Shown one piece after another: positions 12,062 to 25,400 of a stretch of 64,000 nt of DNA; position 1 is the first letter of the stretch; each line of letters begins with the position of its first letter. A model generated the notes under the pieces. The model had not been told where the DNA came from, did not search any database, and worked only from the letters and a program-made list of their open reading frames with translations. The stretch spans positions 33,230,860 through 33,294,859 of the forward strand of contig CM053796.1 of assembly GCA_028671895.1 (NCBI GenBank), read 5' to 3'. Origin of the DNA: Oenanthe sinensis. Taxonomy: Eukaryota; Streptophyta; Magnoliopsida; Apiales; Apiaceae. The translations under genes and the position numbers were made by a program.

Positions 12062-15000
12062 ATGGAGGAGAAAGCGGCGGCGGTGGTGGCGGATACGGAG
12101 GAGCTGCCCAAGACAATTGTACGGCGATTGGTGAAAGAGACCCTCTCTCAATGCTCTCAAGACGGTGACGTTTTGGTACTCAAAGACTCCCTCTTGGCTT
12201 TCTCTGTTGCTTGTCGGATCTTTATTCAGTACCTCTCTGCAACGTATGTAACTATGATACCCCTTGTTTTATTTTTTCTCATTTCTATTTTGTGGTTGTA
12301 TAGATTACTGAAATGGGGTTTGATCAGTAGTGACTGTGATTTGTGTAAAATTGTATTGAATTTGATGTTGGATTTTGGGATTTTTTTATGGGTGTATAAT
12401 GTTTTCGAAAATGAGGTTTTTCAGAAAATGATGTGTGTTAAGTTTGAATAGGATTGAGTTAAATTCGAGTGGTTAGAGCAAGTCCAATTTTGTACAAATT
12501 GATGTTCCAACAATGTTGTAGTGGTTCCTTAAAAAGTTAGGATCATCCTCTTATACCTTATTTTTAGGGAACCTAGAACCATTTATGTTTGAGTTAGATT
12601 TTTGTAAAACTTGAGTTAAACTCGAAAACAAAAATGATTCTCTAAAAAATTGTGTAAAATTAGAATGGATTGATTATTATCATTTTTTTTGCATTGAGTT
12701 TGAATAGAGATATGGTTGAATTTGCAGTGCGAATGATTTCTGCAAGGAGTCAAACAGGAACATTATTACTGCTAATGATGTTTTCAAGGCTCTCAAAGAG
12801 ATAGAGTTTCCTGAACTTGTTGAGCCACTCAAAGCTTCTCTTGAAGGTTTGTTGAACAATAGAATTACCAAAATGCATGTTTGTTTATATTTGTTATGAA
12901 TTTGGTTTCTTGTTAGTTGATTTGTGTGGGTGGAGTTGGGATGTTTATGGTTAAATTAGTATAGTAATATTCGTAGAATATTGAACCTCAGAATTTGGTC
13001 TGTGCAGTTTGTGTGTTTCTGCTAACAATGTGTAGTTAAACTTCTCGATATAGCCCGGCGTAGGATTGACGGATTTTGGTTTCTGATATGCAACAGACAT
13101 TTTAAATGCTGGGTTTTCCAAATTGTGAGGTTACATCTTGAATTAATACAACTAAAATTTGGTAAATGTGATGTCACCTTTGTAGGCTGCTTAAAGAAAG
13201 GCCAACAGGGTGATTTAGTTATAGAGTTAGATATCAAAGTGGCCACAGTATAGCTAGCATAATATCATTAAGTCAAGAGGTACACTCTATCAACTTTTTA
13301 ACGGAAATTTTGAATTAGTCGTTAGCCAAAAGGTAAGTTTATAGGATTTGTTGGTCAGAGATAATTGTCAATCTAATGCCTTGCCCTGTTAAGTTACCTT
13401 TTGGCTACCTTTTGGCAAACGTTTAATTCAAAATTTTCGTTAAAAGGTTGATTAAATGTACCTTCTGACTTAATAATGGCAAACATGAGACCCCTAATTC
13501 ATCGGTGATGAACTTGATATTATGCTAACTATACAATGGCCCTTTGATATTCAACTGTTTAATTGTATATTTATATGGAATAAACAAATCTGTAAAGATC
13601 TTTTCGATGGTTAGGGTTTTATCATTTTTAGTTGTCAAGTGTATTTTTGAGCATAATTGAACAATTGGTCGACTAATTTTGTAGGATATGTGTTGTAGAA
13701 TGGATAAAATATTCATTTGTTAGTGGGAAGAAATCAACATAGTTTTAAATTTGTGGAATGGAATAAGTGAATGACTGAAAAATAACGTACATGCTAAGTG
13801 CTAACATAATAGCACAAATTTCATCTCAGTTTGTTCCAACCCACCAAACCTACCTACAGGTTTCAGACCATACAATTTGAGAAAAAATATATGCTTTAAA
13901 GAAATGATAAAGCAACGTGAACCTTCACAATTAGATTGTTCAGGACGGAAAATTTTTAATGCTTGGACAAGTTCATTTAAATGATAGCATGTAATCATTA
14001 TAACCTGATGAGCATCTATATAGTTTCGTATCTTGGACTTGGTTATTCCGGCGAAACATAATGATATTGCATTTTTGGAATGACTTCTGGTTTAAGAAAT
14101 GTATAGTATTTTTGTAACTCTAACTACCAAATTCATCCTTCAACATGATCATTGGTGTACCAAATCCATTGGCATTGCATGTGTCCTACTGTATGTGTGG
14201 CTTTTGTTCCTTCTTTCTTTTTTAGTCAGAAATTTAAGAACAGTTAATTGATAGTGCAAGTGTGCAGCTCCTTTTCAGTCGTAATAACCCTACATCTGCC
14301 ACCCAGCAATATTAACAAATGTAAGGATCTTGGCGTCAACTTATTATTGATGACAGGCTGTTTGCCAATCCATTTAAAATTATGCAATTTCACATTTTTT
14401 TTCATAATATTACACTTTTGTCTTATTGCCACGGATGTATACACATCCACCTGCGTATGACTTACGCTGACAAAATTATATACTCATTTATCGCCATTAC
14501 CTTCAATTCTTTGTATACTTCACCTCAATGCCTCAATTTATTCCTTGTTGCACTGTTAATACACAACTGAATGTATTTGGTCTTGTTTAATATTGAAAAC
14601 ATTTAAACCATTCTTTTTCAGTTTGTTTGCTCTTTAGAAAAGGTGAAATGGGAGCGGATTAGTTTACAAGTACACAAGTTGCATCATTGCTTTATCCAGC
14701 ATTTGAACTCAGCAATATCACATGAAACAGTTAAGACTTTTAGTTATGACTCGAGTCCTAGCCTCAGTAACTCCTCAAGACATCTTTGAAATAATCTTTA
14801 GGTCGCTTGAATTTGTTAACTAATCATAATATTCATTCCTTTGTCCATTTTACAACTTAGTTTGAAGTCTTAACTAACACCATTCATAATAATCCATTTC
14901 TTTCAACTTTAAAATAAATAACCATTCCTCACTCCCATTTATAATAGCCTACACATATTAATTACAGAGGTTAAATGACTTATTCATAATTAAACTGGGG

Positions 15001-18000
15001 TTAAATGACTTATTCATAATTAAACTCGCACTCACCTTGCAAGTGAGTCACTGAACTCAAAAAACTTGCATTTACATAACTCAAGTAATTAAAACTTGCA
15101 TATAGGTAACTGTCGTTAACATCACTAACAAAATAAAAACGGAACTTGCAACTTACAAAACTAAACTCAACCCCAACTTGCATTTACATTCCTAGATTAA
15201 TAAAAACTTGCAACTGGGGTATTGAACAAAAATAACTTTGCAACTGGGGTATTGAACAAAAATAACCTTGCAACCGGGGTACTGAACAAAAATAACCTTA
15301 CAACTTACAAAACTGTAGGGCTGTCAAAATATTCGAATTATTCGATATCCGTTTGAAACATCTGTATTCGTATTCAAAATAACGTGAATATTATTCGTAT
15401 CCGAATCCGATGATTTCGGATACGAATATGGATATGGGCATATCCGTATCCGATAATATCTGAATCCAAATATATATATATATATATATTATATAGAAAA
15501 ATATATAATATAAATATATATTTTCTTATGTTCAATTTATAATATATATTTATATATTTATTTTTTTAAATAATATATTTTTAATAAGATATATATAATT
15601 ATTATACATATATTTTTTCCAGATATTTCGGATTCAGATACAGATTCAAATTTTCGGATTCGGATTCAGATATAGGCAGATCCGTATCCGAATTATCCGA
15701 TTATCCGTTTGACAGCTCTACAAAACTGAACTCAACCCCCTTCTCTCCCTCTCATAATATCTCTCAATATGTGATATTTTATAACCTTTTGACTTCGATT
15801 ACCCAGTTGCAAGTTGATGATCAGTTCAGTTAGTTGATTTCAAGTTTTTATTAGTTCAGTTAGTCGATTGCAAGTTTATATTAGTTCAGTTATTCACGTG
15901 CAAGTTTTTTGAGTTCAGTGACCCACTTTCAAGATGAGTGCGAGTGTGATTATGAATAAGTCATTTAACCCTTAATTACAGTTAGCAATCCTCTCATTTT
16001 CCATCTTACTCCTTATGCAAATTTACATTCACTTGAAAGTTAAGCATGTAGACTTCTGCTTAAGCTTCTAGCACTAAGGAAGAAATACTTCAGTGCTAAT
16101 AAATTTTACAAAACTGTTATCATGTACTACATGTCTGTTTATACAAGAAATTAGATGAGTTTGCCTCTTGTTAAGCTTAATCTGGCCACATCTATGAAGG
16201 AAAAAAGCAGAAATACTGTTATTCTTTACATAATCCTTATTCCTTTCCCATCTCGAGAAGTATAGTGGATTATGTATGCATTAATGGCATCATACTAAAG
16301 CCAATATACTGTAGCATTTGTTGTCTTTTAGCTTTATACAAATCAAGAAAGCCCATGAATGAAAAATTCGAAGATATATGTAGTTGCTGATGCGTTGCTC
16401 GACCCTATGTGTTCTGGCTGTCAACCGAGTACTCTCCAACTCCTCCTCAGATTCTCTTTTAATTGCAATTTTCTTTCCCACGTTTGCTTATGGAATGCTT
16501 AGGTTTCCTCTTCCCAAGGAAAGACCTAGATTTGTTATGATGAATCCATTTCTATCACTGTCAACCAAATGACAGCTTCTCTTAGTGGAATCATTTCTAC
16601 CCTTGGTATTCTAGGTAAATTGACACTTTTCCTCCGCTGCATATACTCATATATTGCAAATACCTTCAAATTCACCGGTACAATTTCACAATCTTGTTGT
16701 ATTTGGCCTTATAGTCAAATTTTCAACAGCTGAAAATTAACAATAACATATCAAATGGTGTGGTCTTTCTTCAGGCTAACAAGCCTAGGTTCAGCACTCC
16801 AACAATCCCACCTCATCTTATAATTCCACAACACATATCAATAAAAGACTATATGTGATTCCCTCTAAGAATCAACGCGAAATTGATTATTAGGTTTATT
16901 AGGGTAACTCCAGCGTTGATGATTTTTTTAGTTGCGGATACGAAAGCCCAAATTTGTGAAGGTTTAGGATTGAAATGACCAACTACAAGTCTCTCCTATA
17001 ATCACATGTTGTCTTGTCAAAATCGTAATTAATTTATCTCCGAGAAGCCAAATGAATTGACAATTTTTCACCTCACCAACCATTAAGAGTCATACAATGT
17101 TAATACGTTTGATTGATCACGTCTTTATAATAGATTACCCTCGGTCCTTTTTTCTTGCTATATACATATAATTATCTCTAGGTTGCTTAATTTTGCAACA
17201 AGTTACGAGGTCTACTAAACCTATACTGGAAGAATTACAATGGACCTCTACAAGTTTTAATGTTATAATCACATTTTTTGCATTATGTTTTCAAGATGCT
17301 AGTCTTACATTTCCAGTGATCAAATAACGAGGTTGAAATGAAATGTTCTGAACTGTAAAAGCCCGGCCACAGTAATCTAATATCTCTGCTTCATCTGTTA
17401 AGTACCATTTAACACTTCCCTTGCTAGGATCTCCTTGCATATATTTTCATTATGGTTCCATGTGAAGGATACATGATATACGTCGATCATGTAGAACTTC
17501 CAATATGGTAGTTCTAATTTGGTACTGAGAAGAATTGCTAATGTGGTATTTGCTAGATATAAAAGGGGCAGGGTAGGGTTGTTCTAGTAAATAGTTACAG
17601 CTTCAGCATAAACTTTAATGGAAACAAATTAAATGCACGATTGGTGGTCGATTACCTATGATGCTTTAACCTATTTTATAAATTGAGAATAATGTTCTTG
17701 AGGGTGACCTAAGGTTAGGACAGTTTCTAGTATATATGTGGAGTGGCAATTTTGTGAATATAAAGTTTATATCTGCATTTGACAATTGTACCCCCGTGTA
17801 TTGTGCTATAATTTCTTTAAACATTAGAGAAAACCGACTAAATTTCAATGATCTTAGTCAATAAATGTAAGCAAGAACAATTTTGAAGCAAAAGATGCCA
17901 TGGAAAAAGAAGGAAATAGGTCTTCACTATTCTTTTCAACATGTGAGGACCTAGGTAATGTGTTTGAGACTTGGAGGAAAAAGTGATAAACCTCAATTTT

Positions 18001-18171
18001 GTTTGTAGAATTATAGTAAAGCTTTTATTGCTATAATATTACAGAAGACTGTCGATTGCTAACCATAATCCCTTTTTCTGTACAGAGTTCAAGAAGAAAA
18101 ATGCGGTGAAAAGGTCAGGACCCTCTATCGGAAAGGAATCTGGAAAGAAACGCAAAGTAGAGGATAATTAG
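12062..18171 (+). CDS. Histone-fold protein, NF-YB11/DPB4-like (DNA polymerase epsilon subunit type)
   Basis: I propose three exons, 12062-12243, 12728-12846 and 18086-18171, giving 128 residues. The donors are AAC|GTATGT and GAAG|GTTTGT; the acceptors are TTTGCAG|TGC and TACAG|AGTTC. All phases match. Residues 14-90 form an H2B-type histone fold with ELPKTIVRRLVKE, LLAFSVACRIFIQYLSATA, NDFCKESNRN and IITANDVFKALKEIEF. The C-terminal exon is basic and ends with GKKRKVEDN, a likely nuclear localisation signal. The sequence is closer to the Pol epsilon small subunit (Dpb4/POLE3; Arabidopsis At2g27470) than to canonical CCAAT-binding NF-YB. By homology it would pair with an NF-YC-like partner in replication or chromatin complexes. 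It lacks the long acidic tail I recall for the Arabidopsis protein. Intron 2 is 5.2 kb and full of TIR elements, so an extra small exon there cannot be excluded. Confidence 0.88.
13267..13474. mobile_element. Palindromic MITE-like element in intron 2 of the NF-YB11-like gene
   Basis: The left part (ATTAAGTCAAGAGGTACA, then AACTTTTTAACGGAAATTTTG and GCCAAAAGG) is mirrored by the right part read on the opposite strand (ATTAAGTCAGAAGGTACA, AACCTTTTAACGAAAATTTTG, GCCAAAAGG). The element is therefore about 208 bp of imperfect foldback. I could not define an unambiguous target duplication, so the superfamily is open. Confidence 0.6.
14968..15971. mobile_element. Mutator-like TIR element with 10-bp target duplication
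   Basis: The ends read AGGTTAAATGACTTATTCA on the left and GGGTTAAATGACTTATTCA on the right (opposite strand). The similarity continues inward through CTCGCACTCA and TGAACTCAAAAAACTTGCA. The 10 bases TTAATTACAG flank both ends (14958-14967 and 15972-15981), a size typical of Mutator-like elements. The left terminus carries an additional tandem copy of about 31 bases of the TIR. There is no coding sequence. A hAT MITE is nested inside at 15316-15720. Confidence 0.82.
15316..15720. mobile_element. hAT-type MITE nested in the Mutator-like element
   Basis: The terminal inverted repeats are TAGGGCTGTCAAA and TAGAGCTGTCAAA. The 8-bp target duplication CAAAACTG is perfect (15308-15315 and 15721-15728), as expected for hAT. 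The interior has repeated ATTCGGAT/ATCCGAAT motifs around an AT-rich core. Confidence 0.85.
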
Positions 18172-18984
18172 GAAGAACATCATGTAGTGAATACATGATG
18201 TTGCCTGTACATGTGTAGTTTGGTCCGTGGGACCAACCCCTTTTTTTCATGCCCAAGGATATTTGCAGTGAGGAGTATTTTCGGATCCAAAATATACATC
18301 TTTTAGGCCACTTCTGCATTGCTGGGAATTTATATGAACTCTTTTAAGGATGTGTATTTTTTTTTGGTTTGATCTTCTTGTTTGTTTATAAAGTTATGTG
18401 ACTGTTTTATAGCTTTGTATGGGCAGGTTCCTATTCTTGTAGTATAGCCAGGGAATAAGAATTCGAGTTTCAACAGATTTACTGGTCGTTTTTAAGTACT
18501 TAAATTTATGCCAGTGATCATTTCTAAAAAGACGAACTATATTGATAGTTATAATTTTCTTGCTTAATGCATAATTAGGTAGATTTGATGAGCAAGAAGA
18601 ATCATCGTGTTTTAGCAATTGGATAATTTAGCCTAATCTCCTCTAAACTTAATTGGTTTCAGTCTTCAAAGCTCAATAAAACAATGTGTTGATACACGTA
18701 TTTTTCAGCATTACCTAGTTTGCACATTTTACACTTAAACGCAAATGGAGTTCAATAATATGTAGAAAACTAATTAAGAATGTTAGATTGCTTATGGAAA
18801 GAAAAATAAAACAAAATTTAAAATATAGGAGTATTATTTTCTATTTTTAGAGTAGATAAATGCATTACATGATATCTGAAGCTATGAAATGGTAATAAGA
18901 TTCTACTTTGCAGGTACATTACTATTTATTTGAGTTTGACCAAACCCACAAACACAATTACTTGCTTATACTGTAAATTGCTGT

Positions 18985-19027
18985 GCCAATCTCTCTCATT
19001 TCATTTCTTCCCCCCTAACTGCATCAG
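18985..19027 (+). other. Probable 5' UTR exon of the complex I P2-like gene
   Basis: A CT-rich leader ends at GCATCAG|GTGTGT, a good donor. The acceptor TTTGCAG lies at 20299, just before the ATG at 20310. That would make a 1.27 kb 5' UTR intron, as is common in plant housekeeping genes. The exon's left edge is approximate. Confidence 0.45.
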
Positions 19028-20309
19028 GTGTGTATATGCTGAGTTACTTATGTGGGTCTGTCTTAATCATGGTTTATAGTATGTATTAGAGTATGTTTCT
19101 TGTGATTTTGACCGAAAATTGTTTGGTTTTTTATGTGTTGTGTTACATTGTATATGTTACTATGTTTCAAGTACTTTGACATTGGTGCACGCACCCCCCC
19201 TACATGTAGAGTTGTGCTTTCTTCACTGTATACATATGATTCTTGAGAATATAATGGGGTGCCATTTAAGGTTTTGATCTGCTGGTTTGGTACCTATTGG
19301 CTAATTTTATAATGATTTAGTAATTATTTCAGCAAGACTCAATCGGTTGAACGTGCTTAGTAGTCGCTGAAGTTATGACTATTAATCGAATGTCGTGACA
19401 ATGTCTGACACTACCCATTCAATCTGGAAATTATAGATACAAATTCTGGAAATGACACAACACAAATCAATTAGGCTAAATATAACAGGAAATGTCTCGT
19501 TTATTGGAATTTTATTCAGCTTTAAGCTTATATACTCATTTTAATTGTATTTAGTAAGTTGTAAAATAACACAATATATTCTTGTTTACGAACATGAACA
19601 TGGCCCGGAATTAGCACCCCTACTAAGATGTAATGATTCGATCATTACCTGGTCAATATGGAAAAAGATTCACCTTTGCTCTTTAATCATAAAGAGTGCA
19701 GGTGAATTGTTGTGACTGTTTTATGCGACAGAACAGTTAAAGCACCATCTTCTGTACTCCAGGAAGACTATAGTTAGGCTGCTTCATATATTTTTTTTCG
19801 ACACTTCTAAAGTTTGAGCCAAGCGAGTCTATTAAATCTTTTTGTTTATAACTTGTGAAATAACTAGGCTCCTCTTGAGGCGACTGGCGAGCGGGGCAAA
19901 ATGCACTTCCCCTTGCCAAATTGTAATCATCATACATATAGTTCGTGCTTGGCTTTCAACTAGTTAAATCTTTCAACAGTGTGTAAGTCACGTACAAATG
20001 TACAATTATAAATCACTAAATAGCAGTCAATCATTCAAGCAATGACAAATTAGTTGCCTATATGCGAAAATAGATTATAGAGACCATGATGACAAGCAGC
20101 CTATCCAAGTAAGACTGACGAACATATACAGAAAGTCAGATATGTACTTTAATTTTATTATATAAATCAATTATCATTCAGGCCAGCAGAAATATTATTC
20201 TGAAAAAATTTGTGGCGATACTCAATTATATTAAATTTGTGGTGATACTCAATTATATTACTTGGGACAAGAACTTATTTCTTCCTGTTTTATTTGCAGG
20301 AAAGCAACC

Positions 20310-21874
20310 ATGACATTGAGAATTGCTACTAGATATGTTTCTCGTAGGCTTTCCAGTGGCGGAAAAGTACTAAGTGAGGAGGAAAAGGCTGCTGAGAATA
20401 TATTTATCAAGGTAGTCTTATACTTTCCTGTCATGAAATATGTTTACTACTTTATCATTAAGTCAAAGTATTCTTGATCTTGCTTTTCGATATCTGTACT
20501 TTTTGTTTAGCATTTGGATGGATAAACCTTGTCATATAAGATTTCTATTTTAGACCATGAACGCCATCTTGTATGGTTTATATTCATGATATATAGTTAG
20601 TAGATGTTATCACGAAAGGGTCTTGGTAGGGAGATGTTTTGCCACATCATTTGCAAGTTGGGTACAAGTGAGACATATTTACCAACTTGAGTCGTGTGTT
20701 AAAATATGTTAGGGTGACACACACACGAAGAAAACGGTTTAATTTAGAAAGGCTTATTAAAGATGATTCTTGCTGCTGGTGTTTGCCATCTGGTGGTGTA
20801 TCTAGTCTTCCCTTGAAGCATGTGAGATGCAAGTTGTAGTAGCATTATCACAATTCCAGTGTTTAAAAACTTTGCTCTTCCTAGAGTAAGGATTAGACTT
20901 CACATAAGCATGATTGAATTCTGAGATGAGCTGGTTTCAATTTGTTAAGTAAATTCACTTTTCCTAAATGCAGAAAACTGAAAAGGAGAAATTGGAAAAG
21001 CTCGCACACAAGGTATGTTCATACCACATTATCTCCTTTTTAGGTGTAACCATGTTTTTTAATTTCTGCTTGTGCTTTATACATATTTTTGGGGGTAAGC
21101 GTGTTGTAGCATCCAGGATTGTGAACAAAATAGGCGATTGAGGCAAAGACACATGAGAAATTATTCATCTCAATATGCTCCTTGCTTGTGTTTTTGAACT
21201 GATTGATGAAATATGAACCATTAACACACACAAAATAAGAGCAGTATACATATTCTCATAAAAAAAGCACTCGAAAAACAAATATTGTGTATCCAAGTTC
21301 ACTAATTATATGCGTCAGTTGAGAGTTGTGCACTTGTGCTGACGATGAAGCAGGTAATAAACAAACCTTTTGACAAACTTTTGTGGGGATTAATGTCTTC
21401 AAGATCCCAAACTAAAAGAGAACCTCGTTCTAGTTGTATGATTTGTAAAGTCAGCACGATAAAGATGACTTGATCACACTGTTGTTATATATTGAGCAAT
21501 AATTGCTGTTTTATTAACAATGTTCCGTTAATTAAAGTACTAAGTATCCAAGAAGTCGGTTCTTCAAATTGCTGTTTTTTCATTTGATAGCATGTAGAGA
21601 GAGTCTGGCTAAGATAAAAAGAACTATTCTTGACTTCTCTTCCTTTCTCTAAATAGAAAATGTTTGTCTTCAGAATGCCAAACCAGAGGGAAAACCAGCA
21701 GGAGTCTCGGGAGGCTCAGGATCTGTACATAACGCACAAGCCAGTAGTCAGAGGTCAACATCAACCAGTGGCAGTGGATCCCGTAACTATGGTGTTATTG
21801 CTGGAGTTGTCACAGTTTTTGGTGCGCTGGGGTGGTATCTCAAATCCAAGAAATCAGAAGAGGTTCACAATTAA
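20310..21874 (+). CDS. Small mitochondrial membrane protein, complex I P2-like (At2g27730 type)
   Basis: Three coding exons (20310-20411, 20974-21012, 21674-21874) join in phase 0 and give 113 residues. Donors are AAG|GTAGTC and AAG|GTATGT; acceptors are ATGCAG and CTTCAG. The N-terminus (MTLRIATRYVSRRLSS) is a basic, serine-rich mitochondrial presequence. Next comes a charged helix (SEEEKAAENIFIKKTEKEK) with some resemblance to IF1-type ATPase inhibitors. A Gly/Ser-rich linker and one C-terminal membrane segment (YGVIAGVVTVFGALGWYLK) follow. This architecture matches the plant family of At2g27730, reported as the plant-specific respiratory complex I subunit P2. The family assignment is by recall; the exon structure is read directly. 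A copia element begins 195 bases after the stop codon. Confidence 0.8.
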
Positions 21875-22069
21875 GTGAAAATGATAGGTTGCATGGCAAA
21901 CCACATGCACCTGAACTTAATTCCAAGTTCCTGGTTTCTCATATGGTGACGATAATAAATGTGAAACCATGTAGGGAGCAGTGTTTCATCTTTGTATGAT
22001 CCACCATTCCGATCTCAAAAGTTGTTCACCCCGTATAATTAGTCAATTTCCCTTTGTGTTGTCTCAGTT

Positions 22070-22358
22070 TGTTGAAATTGTGCTTGAGTTGCTGCAACAT
22101 TGTTATGCTGGAATTTAGATGTTTATTTTTATTTCGTAGTTAATATAATTATGCTAATATAAAATTAGTGGTAGTTGTACAATTAGTAGAAGTTGCAGAT
22201 CATGCAGTTATTTTTCATGTGGTGCCTTATTTCTAGGACTAGGAGTTAGTGACTAGCCGTTGATATTTTTGCGTTAAAAACTCATGTTATCAGTTATGTA
22301 AATTGAATGTCTTTTCATAGAAAATTATTTGTGTTTTCTCCTGCATAAGACTCCAACA
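22070..22358 (+). repeat. 5' LTR of the copia element
   Basis: This 289-bp LTR runs TGTTGAAATTG to ACTCCAACA. It aligns with the 3' LTR, which differs by scattered substitutions, a short deletion near its end and a MITE insertion. Confidence 0.92.
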
Positions 22359-22417
22359 AATTGGTATCAGAGCCCTCTTCTTGAGTGACCTGTGATTGAA
22401 ATTTTCATCTTTACGCA

Positions 22418-25400
22418 ATGGATCCAGAAACTCCTTTTACTGCACTAACGCCACTAGTTTTCAATGATGATAATTATCATGTTTGGGCAGCAAGAATGGA
22501 GGCTCATCTATGAGGCAAATGACTTGTGGGAAGTAGTGGATGAGGACTACAAAGTTCCTCAATTACCCAGTAATCCAACCATGGCGCAGATTAAGTGGCA
22601 CAAGGAGAAGAAAACCAGAAAATTGAAGGCAAGAGCAACGTTATTTGCTGCTGTCTCTGCTGAAATATTTGTGAGAATCATGATGATGAAATCAGCTTTT
22701 GAAATATGGAATTTTCTAAAAAAATGAGTATGAGGGGGATGAGAAAATGAAGGGAATGAAAACTCTGAATCTAATTCGAGAGTTTGAACTCCACAAGATG
22801 AAGGATTCCGAGACTGTGAAAGAGTATTGTGGCAAGTTGCTTAGTGTTGTAAACAAAGTAAGGTTACTTGTGTTGTCGAGTATTTGAGTAGTGTATCGTT
22901 CGCAGGGAAGGACTGTTATCAATATCAATTTCAAGTATATTATCTCTTATAATCTAGAAGTGAGAAGAATGATTTTTGGGTTTTTGTTTATAAACTAAAT
23001 TAAACTAATAAGCAAATAAAATTCTTAAATTAACGATGATAAAAAGCAATCCAGGAAATAGGGTTCTTCATTGGCATTGATGAATGTCTATCAATTGTGA
23101 CATACAAGTCTCTTACTCTGCTAAAAACAATCCTTCTAAAGTTTATAATGTTCTCTTCCAAGATACAATATAATACTTACAATTATGTCTTAACCGTCAC
23201 TCTCATGATCAATTAATGTACAACTATAAGTTATCAAGACCCAAGGATTTTCAGTCTCATAAGTCTCATATTAATCTCCCAATTAAATATTTGACTTATG
23301 TCTATCATATCATGAACTAGAATTACAATTCCTCTCCCGATTCATTAATAATCCCTACAGATACAATTAAAGGTTAGCTACTCCCATAATTGTGTTAAGC
23401 ACAGTATGACAGATTAGCAAAACAGAGAAATCACAATACAATATTAAACAAACATCGCAAACCAATGAATACTACCTAATCCCCAAATTAGAGAATTAGT
23501 TACTCATAGCAAAGAAAGAAAACAAACATATATTAATACTGAAAACCATGGTTACAAGAGTATTGAGTTAAGAAAATACAACTTGACAAAATCTCTTGAA
23601 CTTGGAGTGAATCCCTTCAATCCTTGCTCAAGTTCTCTCTCCAAGTTTTCTCTCTGATTCTCACTCTAGATAATCCACGGCCGCTACTAATTATTTTACA
23701 AACCCTAATATATAAGTGTTTTTAATAGTTTCCAAGAAAAACAAGACTCGCTTTCCTAAACGAGATAGAATTGTAATAGAACATTCGTAGTCATCTGTCC
23801 AGGCCTGTTTCTGGGCTGCTCCACTTGAAATATGTTTATTGGGCCACCTCTAAATTATAGATTTTTCTATTATCTTCGCGTGGACTGTAAAATCACCCAA
23901 TTCTGACTTCTAGAACTCAAGTTATGACCCAAATAGTGAATCGTGTATGCGCAGCCCATCAATTCCGAATTTAATTCTAATTTATCTCCAAATTGGACTC
24001 TTTAATCTCCAATTCTTCCAAGTTTGGGATTTCCTTGCTTCCTATAATAAAACATTAAAATCTAATTAATAAACATCCAATTAATGTAAAATATAATAAA
24101 TATGAGGAATATATTTATATAAAATCTATATAAATATATACTCTATCAACTTGGTTCTGAATTTCCAGATTCTAGAATAGTTCAAAAAATTCTTATTACT
24201 ATTCCTGAAAGATGAAGGTACTATTTCTTCATTAGAAAACACTAAAGACCTCTCCAAAATCAATTTGGCAGAATTGATGAATGCGTTGCAGGCCCAAGAA
24301 CAACGTAGGCTTATGAGGTCAGAAGGGTTTGTCGAAGGTGCATTACTTGCTAGAGTTCAATCAATTCAAAGAGAACAATGAATGAAAAATGAAAAAGGAC
24401 CAACAATGTGAAAAATGTAAGAAAATGGGACACCATCAAAGAATTTGTAAGACTGGCACAATGCCGCAAGTGGAAGTAGAGCAAAAGAATCTTGCACATG
24501 TGGATGACATGACTGATGATGATGAAGAAGGGCAACTCTTTGTAGCCTCTTGCTTTGCAACGAGTCATTCAAGTGAGAAGTGGTTGATTGACAGTGGTTG
24601 TACCAATCATATGACATATGATCGCAAATTTTTTAAAGATATTGACACTTCAATGGCTTCCAAAGTGAAGATTGGAAATGGAGAATACATTGCGGTCAAG
24701 GGACAAGGCACAGTGGCGATTGAAAGTATTTCATGTACAAAATATATCAAAGATGTGTTATTTGTGCCTAATATCAGTCAAAATTTATTGAGTGTTGTTC
24801 AGTTGACACAAAAAGGTTTCAAAGTTATTTTTGAAACAAATCAATGTGTAATCAAAGATGCAAAGGATAATGATGTATTCAAAGTGAAAATGAAGGCAAA
24901 GAGCTTCACACTTGATCCATTAGAGGAGGAGCAAGCAACATTTTCTGTAACAAAAGTCAATGTAGAAATTTGGCATAAGCGACTTGGACACTTCAATCAT
25001 ACAGTTGTGGTAAATCTGCAAAGAAATGAATTAGTTCAAGGTCTCCCTTGCCTTGAATCTGAAATATCTAATTGTAGAGTCTGCCAGCAAGGAAAACAAA
25101 CTAGACTTCCGTTCAAGCAATCAACTTGGAGAGCCAATGAAAAGCTGCAGTTGATACACATTGATGTTGCTGGGCCTCGCAAAACTCCATCACTCAATGA
25201 AAGTAGGTATTATCTGATCTTCATTGATGATTATACTTGAATGTGCTGGATTTATTTTCTTAAATTCAAGTCAGAAGTCGCTGGTATTTTCTGGAAATTC
25301 AAGCAATGGATTGAAAAGTAAAGTGGACATGAAATCCAAGTATTGAGATATGATAATGGTAAAGAGTATACTTCAGATCAATTCAATTTTTTTTGTGAAG

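Noticed and set aside
12062..18171. Canonical CCAAT-binding NF-YB
   Set aside because: The histone fold reads closer to the Dpb4/POLE3 branch, and the basic KKRKV tail differs from canonical NF-YB proteins.
19737..19937. Minus-strand ORF in the 5' UTR intron of the P2-like gene
   Set aside because: Short, no homology recognised, and no independent promoter or splice evidence.
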